From assembly GCA_002335385.1 (NCBI GenBank), contig DCVK01000063.1, positions 1 through 20,930 on the forward strand: 20,930 nt of DNA. Reading direction: 5' to 3'. The notes below the pieces were generated by a model. The model was not told where the DNA came from, did not search any database, and worked only from the letters and a program-made list of their open reading frames with translations. Within the stretch, counting starts at the first letter, position 1, and every line of letters begins with the position of its first letter. Positions 1 through 10,020 of this stretch are shown here, piece after piece. The DNA is from Candidatus Aminicenantes bacterium UBA2190 (lineage in GTDB: Bacteria > Acidobacteriota > Aminicenantia > UBA2199). A program made the position numbers and the translations under genes.

Positions 1-50
1 TTGCCGTGGTCGACGTGGGCGATGATGGCGATGTTCTTGAATTTCTTCAT
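1..50 (-). CDS. typA: TypA/BipA-like translational GTPase, 5' fragment
   Basis: Only the first 16 codons are in the window; the rest lies off the left edge. The visible protein begins MKKFKNIAIIAHVDHG, the start of the P-loop (G1) of a translational GTPase. The order 'NIAIIAHVDHGK' at the extreme N-terminus fits TypA/BipA, a ribosome-associated GTPase. LepA normally reads 'NFSIIAHIDHGKST' and EF-G/EF-Tu have longer N-termini, so they fit less well. ATG is at 50-48, with only a weak purine-rich stretch (aagaaaac) ahead of it. A good promoter lies upstream at 136-164. The call rests on 16 residues. Confidence 0.7.
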   Translation of the reverse strand, partial: MKKFKNIAIIAHVDHG

Positions 51-135
51 TTGTTTTCTTGCGCGAAAATGATCACGATTCCTGGTTCCGGGGAATGGGA
101 GCGGAGATCCGAGCGGCTTGTTCCGTGACTTCATG

Positions 136-164
136 ATTATACCTTATTTATCCGGGCTTGTAAA
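136..164 (-). promoter_or_regulatory. Sigma70-like promoter for the typA-like gene
   Basis: On the minus strand a -35 of TTTACA (164-159) is separated by 17 bases from a perfect -10, TATAAT (141-136). Transcription would start near 129, giving a leader of about 80 bases before the ATG at 50. The element sits in a short AT-richer patch of otherwise GC-rich DNA and overlaps the divergent promoter of the mannosidase operon. Confidence 0.7.
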
Positions 165-186
165 TCCGGCCGCTTCCCCATAGAAT
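158..186 (+). promoter_or_regulatory. Sigma70-like promoter for the mannosidase-PTS operon
   Basis: TTGTAA (158-163), a 17-base spacer and TAGAAT (181-186) lie about 50 bases upstream of the ATG at 236. The -35 matches consensus at 4 of 6 positions and the -10 at 5 of 6. It overlaps the opposite-strand promoter at 136-164, so the two units share a back-to-back control region. No convincing operator palindrome or cre-like site was seen between them. Confidence 0.5.
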
Positions 187-235
187 ATGGCCCTGGACCG
201 ATGTTCCGTCCAAAACGACGACAAAGGAGTGCGAC

Positions 236-3200
236 ATGAAAAGCAGGATGATCCTTCTGGCGGCGATGATGATAGGCGCGCTGGCGCCGGGGTTGAGCGG
301 CGAGACGGCCAGGGAGAAGCTGGCTGCGATCGAAAAGGCGATCGACGGCCGCATCGTGGAGTGGCAGCAGTCAACCGACGGCGACCGCTGGGAGCCCTAC
401 CGGCCCGGCCGCAGCGTCAAGGCGGCCGATTTCCGCCTGCGGGCGCAGATCCAGGCGCCGGCCGTATTCGCCGGGACGAAGGCAGCCGCCACGCCCCTCG
501 AGCTGAAGGCCACGATGCGCGGCCGCGGCCTGGTCCAGGCGACCTTCTTCCTCGACGGCCGCGAGCTGGAGCAGGTTTCCCTCCACGGCGAGAGCGGCAC
601 CGCGGTCGAGGAGAGCCGCAACGTCCAGCTCATGGACAAGTCCGACAGCGGCGCGCACGTGCTGGAGATCGCCGTCGAAAATCAAGGCTTTGTGCCCGCG
701 CGCGGCGAATACTGGCCCGAGCGCAGGCGCGGCGCGCCTCCCGAGGAGGGCATCTCGTTCCACCTGATGACGGCGGAGCTGCGCTTCCCGGCCGCGGAGA
801 AGAACCTGGAGGCGCTCAGGGACTGGTTGGCCTCCTTCCAGTTCGCCGACATCCTGGTCAACCCCGAGCTGAAGCGCTTCACCTTCACCGGCAAGCCCTA
901 CGACATCCCCGACATGCGCACCGTGGACCCGGCGAAGCTGGCGCGCCTCAACGCCGCCCTCGACAAGGCCGTTGCCGCCCTTGACCGGGACGCCATGGCG
1001 GCCGGCGATTGGCCGAAAGTGCAAGCGTCGCTGAAGCGTTCGCTGCGCCTGGCCGCATCCGTAGCGAGCTACCTCAGGGAGTTCAGGATCAACCTGGTGG
1101 GCAACGCCCACATCGACATCGCCTGGCTGTGGCGCATGGCCGAGACCATGGCCCTGACCAGGAACACCTACGAGACCGTCATAAAAAATATGGGCGAGTA
1201 TCCCGAGCTGACCTACGCCCAGAGCCAGGCCGTCACCTACGACTGGATCGAGAAGAAGCACCCCGACCTGTTCGCGGCCATCAAGGAAAAAGTGAAGAGC
1301 GGCCGCTGGGAGATCGTCGGCGGCATGTGGGTCGAGCCCGACTGCAACCTGATCGCCGGCGAGAGCTGGGCGCGGCAGATCCTCTACGGCAAGAAGTACT
1401 TCCAGAAAAAATTCGGCGTCGACGTGCGCATCGGCTGGAACCCCGACTCGTTCGGCTACAACTGGAACATGCCCCAGCTCTACAAGCTGGGCGGCATCGA
1501 CACCTTCATCACCCAGAAGCTGTGGTGGAACGACACCACCGTCTTTCCCCATTTCCTGTTCAACTGGCAGGGGGTCGACGGCTCGACCATCCTCACCTAC
1601 ATGCCGCCGCTGAGCTACGCCAGCCGGCTGCAGCTGACGGAAGTGGCCAACGGCGTCTCCAAGTACGAGGCCACCACGGGCTTGAAGGAGAGCCTGATCC
1701 TCTACGGCCTGGGCGACCACGGCGGCGGCCCCAACCGCGAGATCCTGGACCGCGTGCGCGGCTACGGCCAGCTGGCGCTGGCGCCGAAATTCGTCCACAC
1801 CACGCCCAGCCCCTTCCTGCAGCAGAAGCGCAAGGAGAAGCTGGACCTGCCGCTGTGGAAGGATGAATTGTACCTCGAATACCATCAAGGAACTTTCACG
1901 ACTCAGGGCGCAATCAAGAAGAACAACCGCCGCACCGAGGCCATGCTGGCCACGACCGAGAAGCTCGCCGCCGTCGCACTCCTGCTCAGGGACCGCTTCC
2001 AATATCCTGCCGCCGAGCTGGAACAGTGCTGGAAGAGCGCCCTCACGATGCAGTTCCACGACATTCTCCCCGGCTCGAGCATCACCCCGGTCTACCACGA
2101 CGCCCTGGCCACCTACAAGAGAGTGCAAAGGGAGTTGCGCGCCCTGGAGGACAGGACCCTGGAGCGGATCGGATCCATGATCGACACGACGAAGGCGAGC
2201 GGCACGCCGCTGCTCGTGTTCAATCCCCTCTCCTGGGAGCGCGATGACGTGGTGAGCCTGCGCCACCCCGTCCCCCCGGGCTTCTCCCTGCGGCTTTTCG
2301 ACGACGCGGGAGTCGAGGTTCCCTGCGAGGCGGGATTGACCGGAGACGACGGCAAGGCCGAGATATCCTTCCTGGCCCGCAAAATCCCGCCCCTGGGCTA
2401 TCGGGTGTTTTCCATCGTCGCCGGGAAAGGCGGGGCAAGCCGCGCCGGCGAGGGGACCGCCCCCGGGGCGGACGGCATGATGGAGAACGAGGTTTTGCGC
2501 GTCGTGATCGATCCGGCCAGCGGCAACCTGAAGAGCATCTTCGCCAAGCGCCTGGGCCGCGAGTTCGTGGCGCCGGGTCAGGAGGCCAACAAGCTGTGGG
2601 TCTACGAGGACCGGCCCGAGGACTGGGATGCCTGGAACATCGGCTATACCGGCCGCGGCTGGGAATTGAACCAGGCCGACAAGGTGGAGCTCGTCTCCGA
2701 CGGTCCGGTGCAGACCGTCTACCGCGTCGACAAGAGCTTCCTGGGATTCTCCAAGGATCGCGAGTACCCGACCGAGAACTTCCCATCCTCCTTCTTCACG
2801 CAATATATCACATTATACCAGGGGCTCGACCGCATCGACATCCGCACCGAGGCCGACTGGTGGGAGGACCACCTGTCGCTCAAGGCCTGCTTTCCGGTCG
2901 CCGTCGAAGCCGACCAGGCGTTTTACGAGATCCCCTTCGCCGCCATCGGCCGCACCACGCGCTTCGAGACGCTGTGGGAGAAGGCGCGCTACGAGGTGCC
3001 GGCGCTGCGCTGGGCCGACCTATCCGACGAGAAGGGCGGCATCGCCCTGCTCAACGACTCCAAGTACGGCCACGACATCCACGGCAGCGTCATGAAGCTT
3101 TCGCTGCTGCGCTCGCCCACCTGGCCCGACCCAACCGCCGACCGCGGCCGGCACGAGTTCACTTATTCGCTCTATCCCCATGCCGGTTCATGGAGCGACG

Positions 3201-3559
3201 CGCAGGTGGTGCGCCGCGGCCAGGAGCTGAACCAGCCCTTCGTGGTTCGCATGCTCCCGGTGAACCAGGTGGGAATCCTGCCCCGCGCGAAGGGCTTTTT
3301 CGGCGTCGACGGCTCCGGCGTGATCATCGATGCCGTCAAGCTGGCCGAGGACGGCGAAGGGCTGATATTCCGCCTCTATGAAGCCAACGGCAAGGCGGAG
3401 AACGCGACGATGACGTTCTTCCGCAAACCCGAGCGGGCAGCGGCAACCGACCTGCTGGAAAAAGAGAAGGGCGATCTGAATCTGAAGGACGACCGCCTGG
3501 AGTTGTCTTTCCGCCCCTTTGAAATCAAGACGGTCAAGGTCACGTTCGCCAAGAGATGA
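236..3559 (+). CDS. Exported GH38 alpha-mannosidase
   Basis: Predicted to hydrolyse terminal alpha-mannosyl residues outside the cytoplasm. The 1107-residue protein starts with a signal-like segment (basic MKSR, hydrophobic core 5-20), so it is probably periplasmic or surface-exposed. The GH38 catalytic domain spans about 283-620. HIDIAW supplies likely zinc ligands H292 and D294. NPDSFGY carries the likely nucleophile D404. GDHGGGP lies near 493-499, and QFHDILPGS supplies the fourth metal ligand H608. The remainder looks like the usual GH38 middle and C-terminal beta domains. About 280 residues before the catalytic core form a helical/beta extension. ATG 236 is preceded by a strong ribosome site (aaaggag, 223-229). 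It is the first gene of an operon with a PTS, so the released sugar is probably imported by it. Exact linkage specificity cannot be read from the sequence. Confidence 0.93.
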   Translation: MKSRMILLAAMMIGALAPGLSGETAREKLAAIEKAIDGRIVEWQQSTDGDRWEPYRPGRSVKAADFRLRAQIQAPAVFAGTKAAATPLELKATMRGRGLVQATFFLDGRELEQVSLHGESGTAVEESRNVQLMDKSDSGAHVLEIAVENQGFVPARGEYWPERRRGAPPEEGISFHLMTAELRFPAAEKNLEALRDWLASFQFADILVNPELKRFTFTGKPYDIPDMRTVDPAKLARLNAALDKAVAALDRDAMAAGDWPKVQASLKRSLRLAASVASYLREFRINLVGNAHIDIAWLWRMAETMALTRNTYETVIKNMGEYPELTYAQSQAVTYDWIEKKHPDLFAAIKEKVKSGRWEIVGGMWVEPDCNLIAGESWARQILYGKKYFQKKFGVDVRIGWNPDSFGYNWNMPQLYKLGGIDTFITQKLWWNDTTVFPHFLFNWQGVDGSTILTYMPPLSYASRLQLTEVANGVSKYEATTGLKESLILYGLGDHGGGPNREILDRVRGYGQLALAPKFVHTTPSPFLQQKRKEKLDLPLWKDELYLEYHQGTFTTQGAIKKNNRRTEAMLATTEKLAAVALLLRDRFQYPAAELEQCWKSALTMQFHDILPGSSITPVYHDALATYKRVQRELRALEDRTLERIGSMIDTTKASGTPLLVFNPLSWERDDVVSLRHPVPPGFSLRLFDDAGVEVPCEAGLTGDDGKAEISFLARKIPPLGYRVFSIVAGKGGASRAGEGTAPGADGMMENEVLRVVIDPASGNLKSIFAKRLGREFVAPGQEANKLWVYEDRPEDWDAWNIGYTGRGWELNQADKVELVSDGPVQTVYRVDKSFLGFSKDREYPTENFPSSFFTQYITLYQGLDRIDIRTEADWWEDHLSLKACFPVAVEADQAFYEIPFAAIGRTTRFETLWEKARYEVPALRWADLSDEKGGIALLNDSKYGHDIHGSVMKLSLLRSPTWPDPTADRGRHEFTYSLYPHAGSWSDAQVVRRGQELNQPFVVRMLPVNQVGILPRAKGFFGVDGSGVIIDAVKLAEDGEGLIFRLYEANGKAENATMTFFRKPERAAATDLLEKEKGDLNLKDDRLELSFRPFEIKTVKVTFAKR

Positions 3560-3569
3560 AAGAGGAACG

Positions 3570-4610
3570 ATGAACAAGCACCTCTTCAAGGTCCGGCAGT
3601 ACCTGCTCTCCGGCGTCTCCTACGCCATCCCTTTCGTCGCCTGCGGCGGCATCCTCATTGCCGTGGCCATCGCCTTCGCCCCCATGGGTCCCGAGGGGCC
3701 CGACTTCTCCAACTCGCCCTTCCTGAAGATGCTGATGGATATCGGCAGCACCGCCTTCTCGCTGCTGGTGCCGGTGCTGGCCGGCTACATCGCCTTCGGC
3801 ATGGCCGACCGCCCGGGGCTGGTGCCGGGGTTCGTTGGCGGCGCCATCGCCCACCAGATCGGCGCCGGCTTCCTGGGCGGGCTGGCGGCCGGACTTCTGG
3901 CCGGACTGGTGGTGATGCTGATCAAGAAGGTGAAGGTGCCCATCTACTTCCGCCCGGTGATGCCCATCCTGGTCATCCCGGTCGTCGCCTCGCTGGTCGT
4001 GGGCTTTGTCATGTTCCAGTTCCTCGGCGTGCCGATCCGCGACCTGATGGCCTCGATGTCGGCCTGGCTGCAGGTGATGGGCACGGGCAACCGCGTGGTG
4101 CTGGCGGCGGTACTGGGCGCCATGATCGCCTTCGACATGGGCGGCCCGGTGAACAAGGTCGCCTTCTTCTTCAGCGCCGCCATGATCAAGGAGGGCAACT
4201 TCGCCCCCATGGGCGCCTGCGCCGCCGCCATCTGCGTGCCGCCGCTGGGCATGGGGCTGGCCACGCTGCTGGGCCGGAGGCTCTGGACGCAGCAGGAGCG
4301 CGAGGCGGGCTACGCCAGCCTGGCCATGGGTATGATCGGCATCACCGAGGGCGCCATCCCCTTTGCCGCCGCCGAGCCGCTGCGCGTGATCCCCACCATC
4401 ATGCTGGGCTCGATGCTGGCCGCGGTGATCGCCATGCTGGGCGGCGTCGGCGGCCACGCCCCCCACGGCGGCCCCATCGTGCTGCCGGTGGTGGACAACC
4501 GCCTGGCTTACATCGCGGCCATCGTCGCCGGCACGCTGCTGGTGGCGCTGCTGGCCAACGCCCTGCGCCAGGTTGTCGGGGCCAGGGACCAGGGGACAAG
4601 GGAGGATTAA
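3570..4610 (+). CDS. PTS fructose/mannose-family EIIC permease
   Basis: Membrane channel subunit of a fructose-superfamily PTS, carrying the sugar across the inner membrane while EIIB phosphorylates it. The 346-residue protein is almost entirely hydrophobic segments. Family hallmarks are the N-terminal YLLSGVSYAIPFVACGG, IAFGMADRPGLVPGFVGG (about residues 72-89), FDMGGPVNKVAF (about 190-201) and GITEGAIPFAAAEP (about 259-272). ATG 3570 is preferred over an upstream in-frame start at 3519, because the extra residues lie in the 3' end of the mannosidase gene and are low-complexity Arg/Ser. A purine-rich site (gaaagagga) precedes it. It ends in TAATG, overlapping the EIIB gene by one base. The polar C-terminal tail comes from a gggacca/ggggaca-like purine-rich stretch. 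The domain stands alone, unlike the fused EIIBC or EIIABC usual in enterics. Confidence 0.93.
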   Translation: MNKHLFKVRQYLLSGVSYAIPFVACGGILIAVAIAFAPMGPEGPDFSNSPFLKMLMDIGSTAFSLLVPVLAGYIAFGMADRPGLVPGFVGGAIAHQIGAGFLGGLAAGLLAGLVVMLIKKVKVPIYFRPVMPILVIPVVASLVVGFVMFQFLGVPIRDLMASMSAWLQVMGTGNRVVLAAVLGAMIAFDMGGPVNKVAFFFSAAMIKEGNFAPMGACAAAICVPPLGMGLATLLGRRLWTQQEREAGYASLAMGMIGITEGAIPFAAAEPLRVIPTIMLGSMLAAVIAMLGGVGGHAPHGGPIVLPVVDNRLAYIAAIVAGTLLVALLANALRQVVGARDQGTRED

Positions 4611-4909
4611 TGAAGATCGTCGCCGTGACCGCCTGCCCGACCGGCATCGCCCACACCTACATGGCGGCCGAGCAGCTGGAAAAGACCGCGCGCAAGCTCG
4701 GCCATGACATTCGCGTGGAGACCCAGGGTTCCATGGGCATAGAAAACCGCCTCGCAGCCGCCGACATCCGCAGCGCCGATGCCGTCATTTTCGCTGCCGA
4801 CATCGCCGTGCAGGATGGCGAGCGCTTCGCCGGCATGAGGATCGTCGAGACGAGCGTCCAGGAGGCGATCAAGCACCCTGAGGCCCTCTTCGGCCGCCTG
4901 GAGAAATAA
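4610..4909 (+). CDS. PTS fructose-type EIIB subunit
   Basis: A 99-residue cytoplasmic phosphocarrier. It takes phosphate from the EIIA domain and passes it to sugar bound in EIIC. The N-terminal P-loop VTACPTGIAHT carries the active-site cysteine C9, and the length is that of a single fructose-type EIIB domain. ATG 4610 overlaps the EIIC stop by one base (TAATG) and has a good GGAGG at 4601-4605, so translation is probably coupled. The next gene follows after nine bases. Confidence 0.93.
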   Translation: MKIVAVTACPTGIAHTYMAAEQLEKTARKLGHDIRVETQGSMGIENRLAAADIRSADAVIFAADIAVQDGERFAGMRIVETSVQEAIKHPEALFGRLEK

Positions 4910-4918
4910 GGGACGCCC

Positions 4919-7453
4919 TTGACCGAGATCGACTTCGCCTTTCCCCTGGCCAACGGCCTGCACGCCCGGCCGGCCAGCCTCCTGCGCGACGCCTGCCGCC
5001 CTTTCGACGCCGTCGTCGTCCTGCGCAACCGGCGCAGGCGCAGAAGCGCCAACGCGGCCAGCGTGCTGGAGCTGGTGGCCAGCGCCACCCTCCACAACGA
5101 CCCCTGCCTCCTGACGATCAGCGGCCGGCAGGAAAAGGAGGCCGCCGCCGCCCTGCGGCATTTCGTGAAGCACGGGCTGCCCCATGCCGATGACGGAGCA
5201 CCGCCGCTGCCCGTGACCGCTCCGCCCGGCGCAGCGGCAGTGCTTCCCCCGGTTTTCCCCGCCTTGGGTGGCCGCTGCCTGCGCGGCCTCTCATTTTCAC
5301 TCGGCAGCGGCCGTGGCCGGGCGCTGCGCCTGGGCGGGAGGCGCTCCCTGCCGAAGCGCTTCGCCGCCGGGAAAAGCGACTCCCGCGCCGAGCGGCGCCT
5401 GTTCGAGAATGCCTGCCGGCAAGTCGAGGCCGCCCTCGGCAAGCTGGCGGAGCGGAGCGCGGGAAAAGAGGGGGCCGCCATCCTCAAGGCCCAGCTGGCC
5501 ATCCTCTCCGACCCAGGCTTCCGGGGAGAAATCGCCTCCCTGATCTCCCGCGGGAAAATGCCGGCCGGCGCCGCCATCGAAAAAACGGCCGCCCGCTACG
5601 CCATTGTCCTGCGCGCCTCCGCCAGCGCCTACCTGCGGGAGCGGGCCGGCGACCTGGACGATATCGCCGCGCAACTGGCCGACAGGCTGTACGGTCCGGC
5701 AAGAAGGAATGCCGCCCCCGGCGGCCGCGGCCCGCTCGTGGTCGCCGCATCCTCCCTATCGCCGGCCGAGCTCCTTGCCTGCGACCGCAGCCGTTTGCGC
5801 GGCCTGCTCCTCGGCCGGGTCGGCTTCACCTCGCATACCGCCATCCTGGCGCGCTCGCTGGCCATCCCCGCCGTCGCCCTGCCGCCAACAACGCTGGCGC
5901 GCATCCCCGACGGCGCCGAGGTGATCGTCGACGGCCGGCGCGGCCTGGCGATCGTCTCCCCCGGCACGGAGCTGAAGCGCTACTACCGCCTCGAAGAGGA
6001 GAGCGCCGGAAAACGGCGGCAGCGGCTGGCCCGCCGGAACCAACGGCCGGCCGCGACCCGCGACAAGGTCCGCGTCGAGATCGCGGCCAACATCGCCGGT
6101 CCCGCCGAACTGGACATTGCCTGGCGCAGCGGCGCCGAGGGCGTCGGGCTCTTCCGCAGCGAGTTCCTCTTCCTCGACCGCGCGGCGCCCCCGGGCGAGG
6201 AGGAGCAGTATGCCGCGTATTTCCAGGCGGCGCAATCGGCCGGGGACCGGCGCATCATCTTCCGCACCCTCGACATCGGCGGCGACAAGCCCCTCCCCTA
6301 CCTGGGGCTGCCGCGCGAGGAGAATCCCTTCCTCGGCTGCCGCGCCGTCCGCTTTTACAGCGGGCACGCGGACCTGATCCGCTGCCAGCTGCGCGCCCTG
6401 CTGCGGGCGACCGCGCTCAGCGGCCGCCTGCGGGTCATGGTGCCCATGGTCACCACCGTGGAGGAGGTACGCCTGGCGCGCCGCCTGCTGTCCGAGGCGG
6501 TTTCCGAGCTGAGCGCCCGCAAGGCAGCCGTCCCCGGGCACATCGAGCTGGGCATCATGGTCGAGACGCCGGCGGCGGCGCTGGCCCTCGACGGCCTGGC
6601 GCGCGAAGCCGGCTTCTTCAGCATCGGCAGCAACGACCTGCTGCAGTACACGATGGCCGTCGACCGCGGCAACGCCGCTTTGGCCGGCCTTTACGACCCG
6701 CTGCACCCGGCCTTCCTGCGTCTGCTGCAGCAGGCGGCGACGCAGGCCCGCCAGGCGAAGCGCTGGCTGGGCATCTGCGGCGAGATGGCGGGGGACAGCG
6801 AACTCCTGCCGCTGCTGGCCGGCATCGGCTTCGACGAGCTGAGCATGGCGCCGGCGCTGGTCCCGGCTGCCCGGGAGCGGCTGGCGCAGCTCGACAGCAA
6901 CGAGTGCCGCGCCCTGCTGCGCCGCGCGCTGCGGGCGGAGGACGCCGGCGCGGCGCGCGCGCTGCTGCGGGAGTTCAACGGCCGCGGCGGCGACGCCGGG
7001 GTCGTTGCCGCGGAGCTGGTCCGCCTGGGATCGAAGAGCCGCACTCCGTCCGAGGCCATCAAGGAATTGTGCGACATGCTGGAGCTGGAGGGGCGGGTGG
7101 GCGACTCGGCGCTGCTGGAGGAGGCCGTCTGGAAGCGCGAGGAGACCTACGCCACCGACCTCGGCTTGGGCTTTGCCCTGCCCCATGGCAAATCGGACAC
7201 GGTGCGCTCCGCCTCCGTCGCCTTCCTGCGCCCTGCGCGCCCCATGCATTGGAGCGGCAAGGGCTCGCCGCCGGTGCAGGGCGTCCTGCTGATCGCCATC
7301 CCCGCCGCCGCCCGGGGCGAGGAGCACCTGCGCCTCATCGCCCGCCTGTCGCGGCGGCTGATGCACGAGGAGTTCCGCGCGGCGCTGCTGGCGGCAAGGG
7401 ATGCGGCCGTCGTCGTCTCCCTGGTGAACGGCTGCCTGCGATCCGCCATCTGA
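4919..7453 (+). CDS. HPr-EI-EIIA multiphosphoryl transfer protein
   Basis: One 844-residue polypeptide carries the general and the sugar-specific soluble PTS steps: PEP to EI to HPr to EIIA. Residues 1-90 are HPr, with active H15 in NGLHARPA and a candidate regulatory serine near 48. Residues 118-660 are Enzyme I. They include the phospho-histidine H306 in TSHTAILARS, substrate-binding GLFRSEFLF (410-418), LDIGGDKPLPYLG (451-463) and catalytic C620 in GICGEMAGD. Residues 700-844 are a fructose/mannitol-type EIIA with H756 in GFALPHGKSD. Every catalytic residue is present. Translation begins at TTG 4919, after a weak aaggga site; this start gives an HPr of normal length. The layout resembles FruB/FPr-type proteins, although domain order varies in that group. 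It is the last gene of the operon and converges on hisD with 15 bases between the stops. Confidence 0.93.
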   Translation: MTEIDFAFPLANGLHARPASLLRDACRPFDAVVVLRNRRRRRSANAASVLELVASATLHNDPCLLTISGRQEKEAAAALRHFVKHGLPHADDGAPPLPVTAPPGAAAVLPPVFPALGGRCLRGLSFSLGSGRGRALRLGGRRSLPKRFAAGKSDSRAERRLFENACRQVEAALGKLAERSAGKEGAAILKAQLAILSDPGFRGEIASLISRGKMPAGAAIEKTAARYAIVLRASASAYLRERAGDLDDIAAQLADRLYGPARRNAAPGGRGPLVVAASSLSPAELLACDRSRLRGLLLGRVGFTSHTAILARSLAIPAVALPPTTLARIPDGAEVIVDGRRGLAIVSPGTELKRYYRLEEESAGKRRQRLARRNQRPAATRDKVRVEIAANIAGPAELDIAWRSGAEGVGLFRSEFLFLDRAAPPGEEEQYAAYFQAAQSAGDRRIIFRTLDIGGDKPLPYLGLPREENPFLGCRAVRFYSGHADLIRCQLRALLRATALSGRLRVMVPMVTTVEEVRLARRLLSEAVSELSARKAAVPGHIELGIMVETPAAALALDGLAREAGFFSIGSNDLLQYTMAVDRGNAALAGLYDPLHPAFLRLLQQAATQARQAKRWLGICGEMAGDSELLPLLAGIGFDELSMAPALVPAARERLAQLDSNECRALLRRALRAEDAGAARALLREFNGRGGDAGVVAAELVRLGSKSRTPSEAIKELCDMLELEGRVGDSALLEEAVWKREETYATDLGLGFALPHGKSDTVRSASVAFLRPARPMHWSGKGSPPVQGVLLIAIPAAARGEEHLRLIARLSRRLMHEEFRAALLAARDAAVVVSLVNGCLRSAI

Positions 7454-7468
7454 TATCGGGACCTAACC

Positions 7469-8775
<1,307 letters not shown>

Positions 8776-8779
<4 letters not shown>

Positions 8780-10020
8780 TTTTGCCTCCGCCGCTTCAGT
8801 TCCCGCATGACCGGCTCCAGGCCGATCTTCTCCCTGGCCAGCAGGACCGTCATGAAATAGAGGAGGTCGGCCGCCTCCCAGACCAGCTCGCTCCGCTTCC
8901 CGGCCAGGATCACCTCCGCCGCCTCTTCCAGCAGCTTCTGGCGCACTTTGGTTTTGGTCAGGGAGCGGGTGTACGAACCGGGCCCGTTTTTTTGCAGCCG
9001 CTCGCTGACCACGGCGAACAGGTCGTGCCAGGAGAAGCGGTCGTCGCCGAAGCAGGAATATTCTCCCGTGTGGCAGGCCGGGCCCTGAGGCCGCACCGTG
9101 GCCAGCAAGGCGTCGGCGTCGCAATCGGCGCGCAGGCGCAGCAGCTCCTGGCTGTTCCCCGACGTATCGCCCTTGCGCCACAGGCATTGACGCGAACGCG
9201 AAAAATAACTCATGCGCCCCTCCTTGAAGGTGCGGTCCAATGACTCGCGGCTGCTGTAGGCCAGCATCAGGACGCGGCCCGCCTCGTCCCGGACGACGGT
9301 CGGCAGCAGCTCCCGGCGCCAGTCGAGGGCGGCGATGAACGCGGCGGCCAGGGTCATGCGCCCGGAGTACAGGGCCATGCCCAGCTGGATGTCCACTTCC
9401 AGCCGCGAAAGGTTCTCCACCTCCTCCGGGCTGGCCACGCCGCCGGCGACGGTCAGGCGGTGACCGGTCAAACCCCTGAGCCGGGCCACCTGCCCGACAT
9501 CGATGCCCTGCAGGGTCCCCTCCCGCTCGACGCAGGTATACAGGAACTCGCCGCAATAGGGAGCCAGTTTCCTGACCGCTTCGACGACGGACAGGCCGGT
9601 GCCATGCCGCCAGCCGTGGCTGACCACCTCTCCCTGGTCGGCGTCGACGGCGATGATCACCCTGCGCGGATCGACGGCTTGCAGCAATTCCTCCAGGAAA
9701 GGCCGGTCGATCCCGCCCCGGCTGAAAGCGGCCGAGCCGATGATGACCTTGGCCGCGCCCTTGTCCAGCCATTCCTTCGCCTTTTCCACGCTGCGGATGC
9801 CGCCGCCGACCCGGCAGCGGGCCAGGGGCAGGATCCGCCGCATCAGGGCTTCGTTATTGCCCCGCCCGAGCGCGGCATCGAGGTCGATGAGCGCCACGTC
9901 GCCGCAGCGGTCGAACTCCGCGGCCAGCGCCGGCGGGTCGTCCTTTTGCAGTACTTTTTTCCGGCCGTTGCGCAATTGCACGGCTTTTCCTTTTTGCAGG
10001 TCAATGGATGCGATGATCAT
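8776..10020 (-). CDS. hisA-hisIE: HisA-HisI-HisE three-enzyme fusion
   Basis: A 414-residue protein joining three consecutive activities, steps 2 to 4 of the pathway. Residues 1-230 are HisA (ProFAR isomerase), a TIM barrel with catalytic D7 in ASIDLQKG, D126 in IAVDAD, and phosphate-binding VGGGIRS and AGGVAS. Residues 231-327 are HisI (PR-AMP cyclohydrolase), with SRSRQCLWRKGDTSGN, the metal site DCDADALL (299-306; the usual second glycine is Ala302) and GPACHTGEYSCF. Residues 330-414 are HisE (PR-ATP pyrophosphatase), with EEAAE (365-369) and WEAADLLY (381-388). HisIE fusions are common, but having HisA in front of HisIE is unusual. The frame is continuous: there is no internal stop or plausible restart between HisA and HisI. 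The start overlaps the hisF stop and the end overlaps the hisD start, both as ATGA. Confidence 0.95.

Noticed and set aside
371..2803. 810-codon open frame on the minus strand
   Set aside because: It is antisense to the GH38 mannosidase, which has clear catalytic motifs. The antisense product is Val/Gly/Ala/His-rich with no domain and reflects GC-rich third positions.
5756..7366. 536-codon minus-strand frame inside the PTS fusion gene
   Set aside because: It is a shadow of the HPr-EI-IIA gene. Its product is compositionally biased and has no recognisable motif or ribosome site.
7454..7468. Bidirectional terminator between the convergent PTS and hisD genes
   Set aside because: Only 15 bases separate the stops, and no stem with a T-run was found in or next to them.
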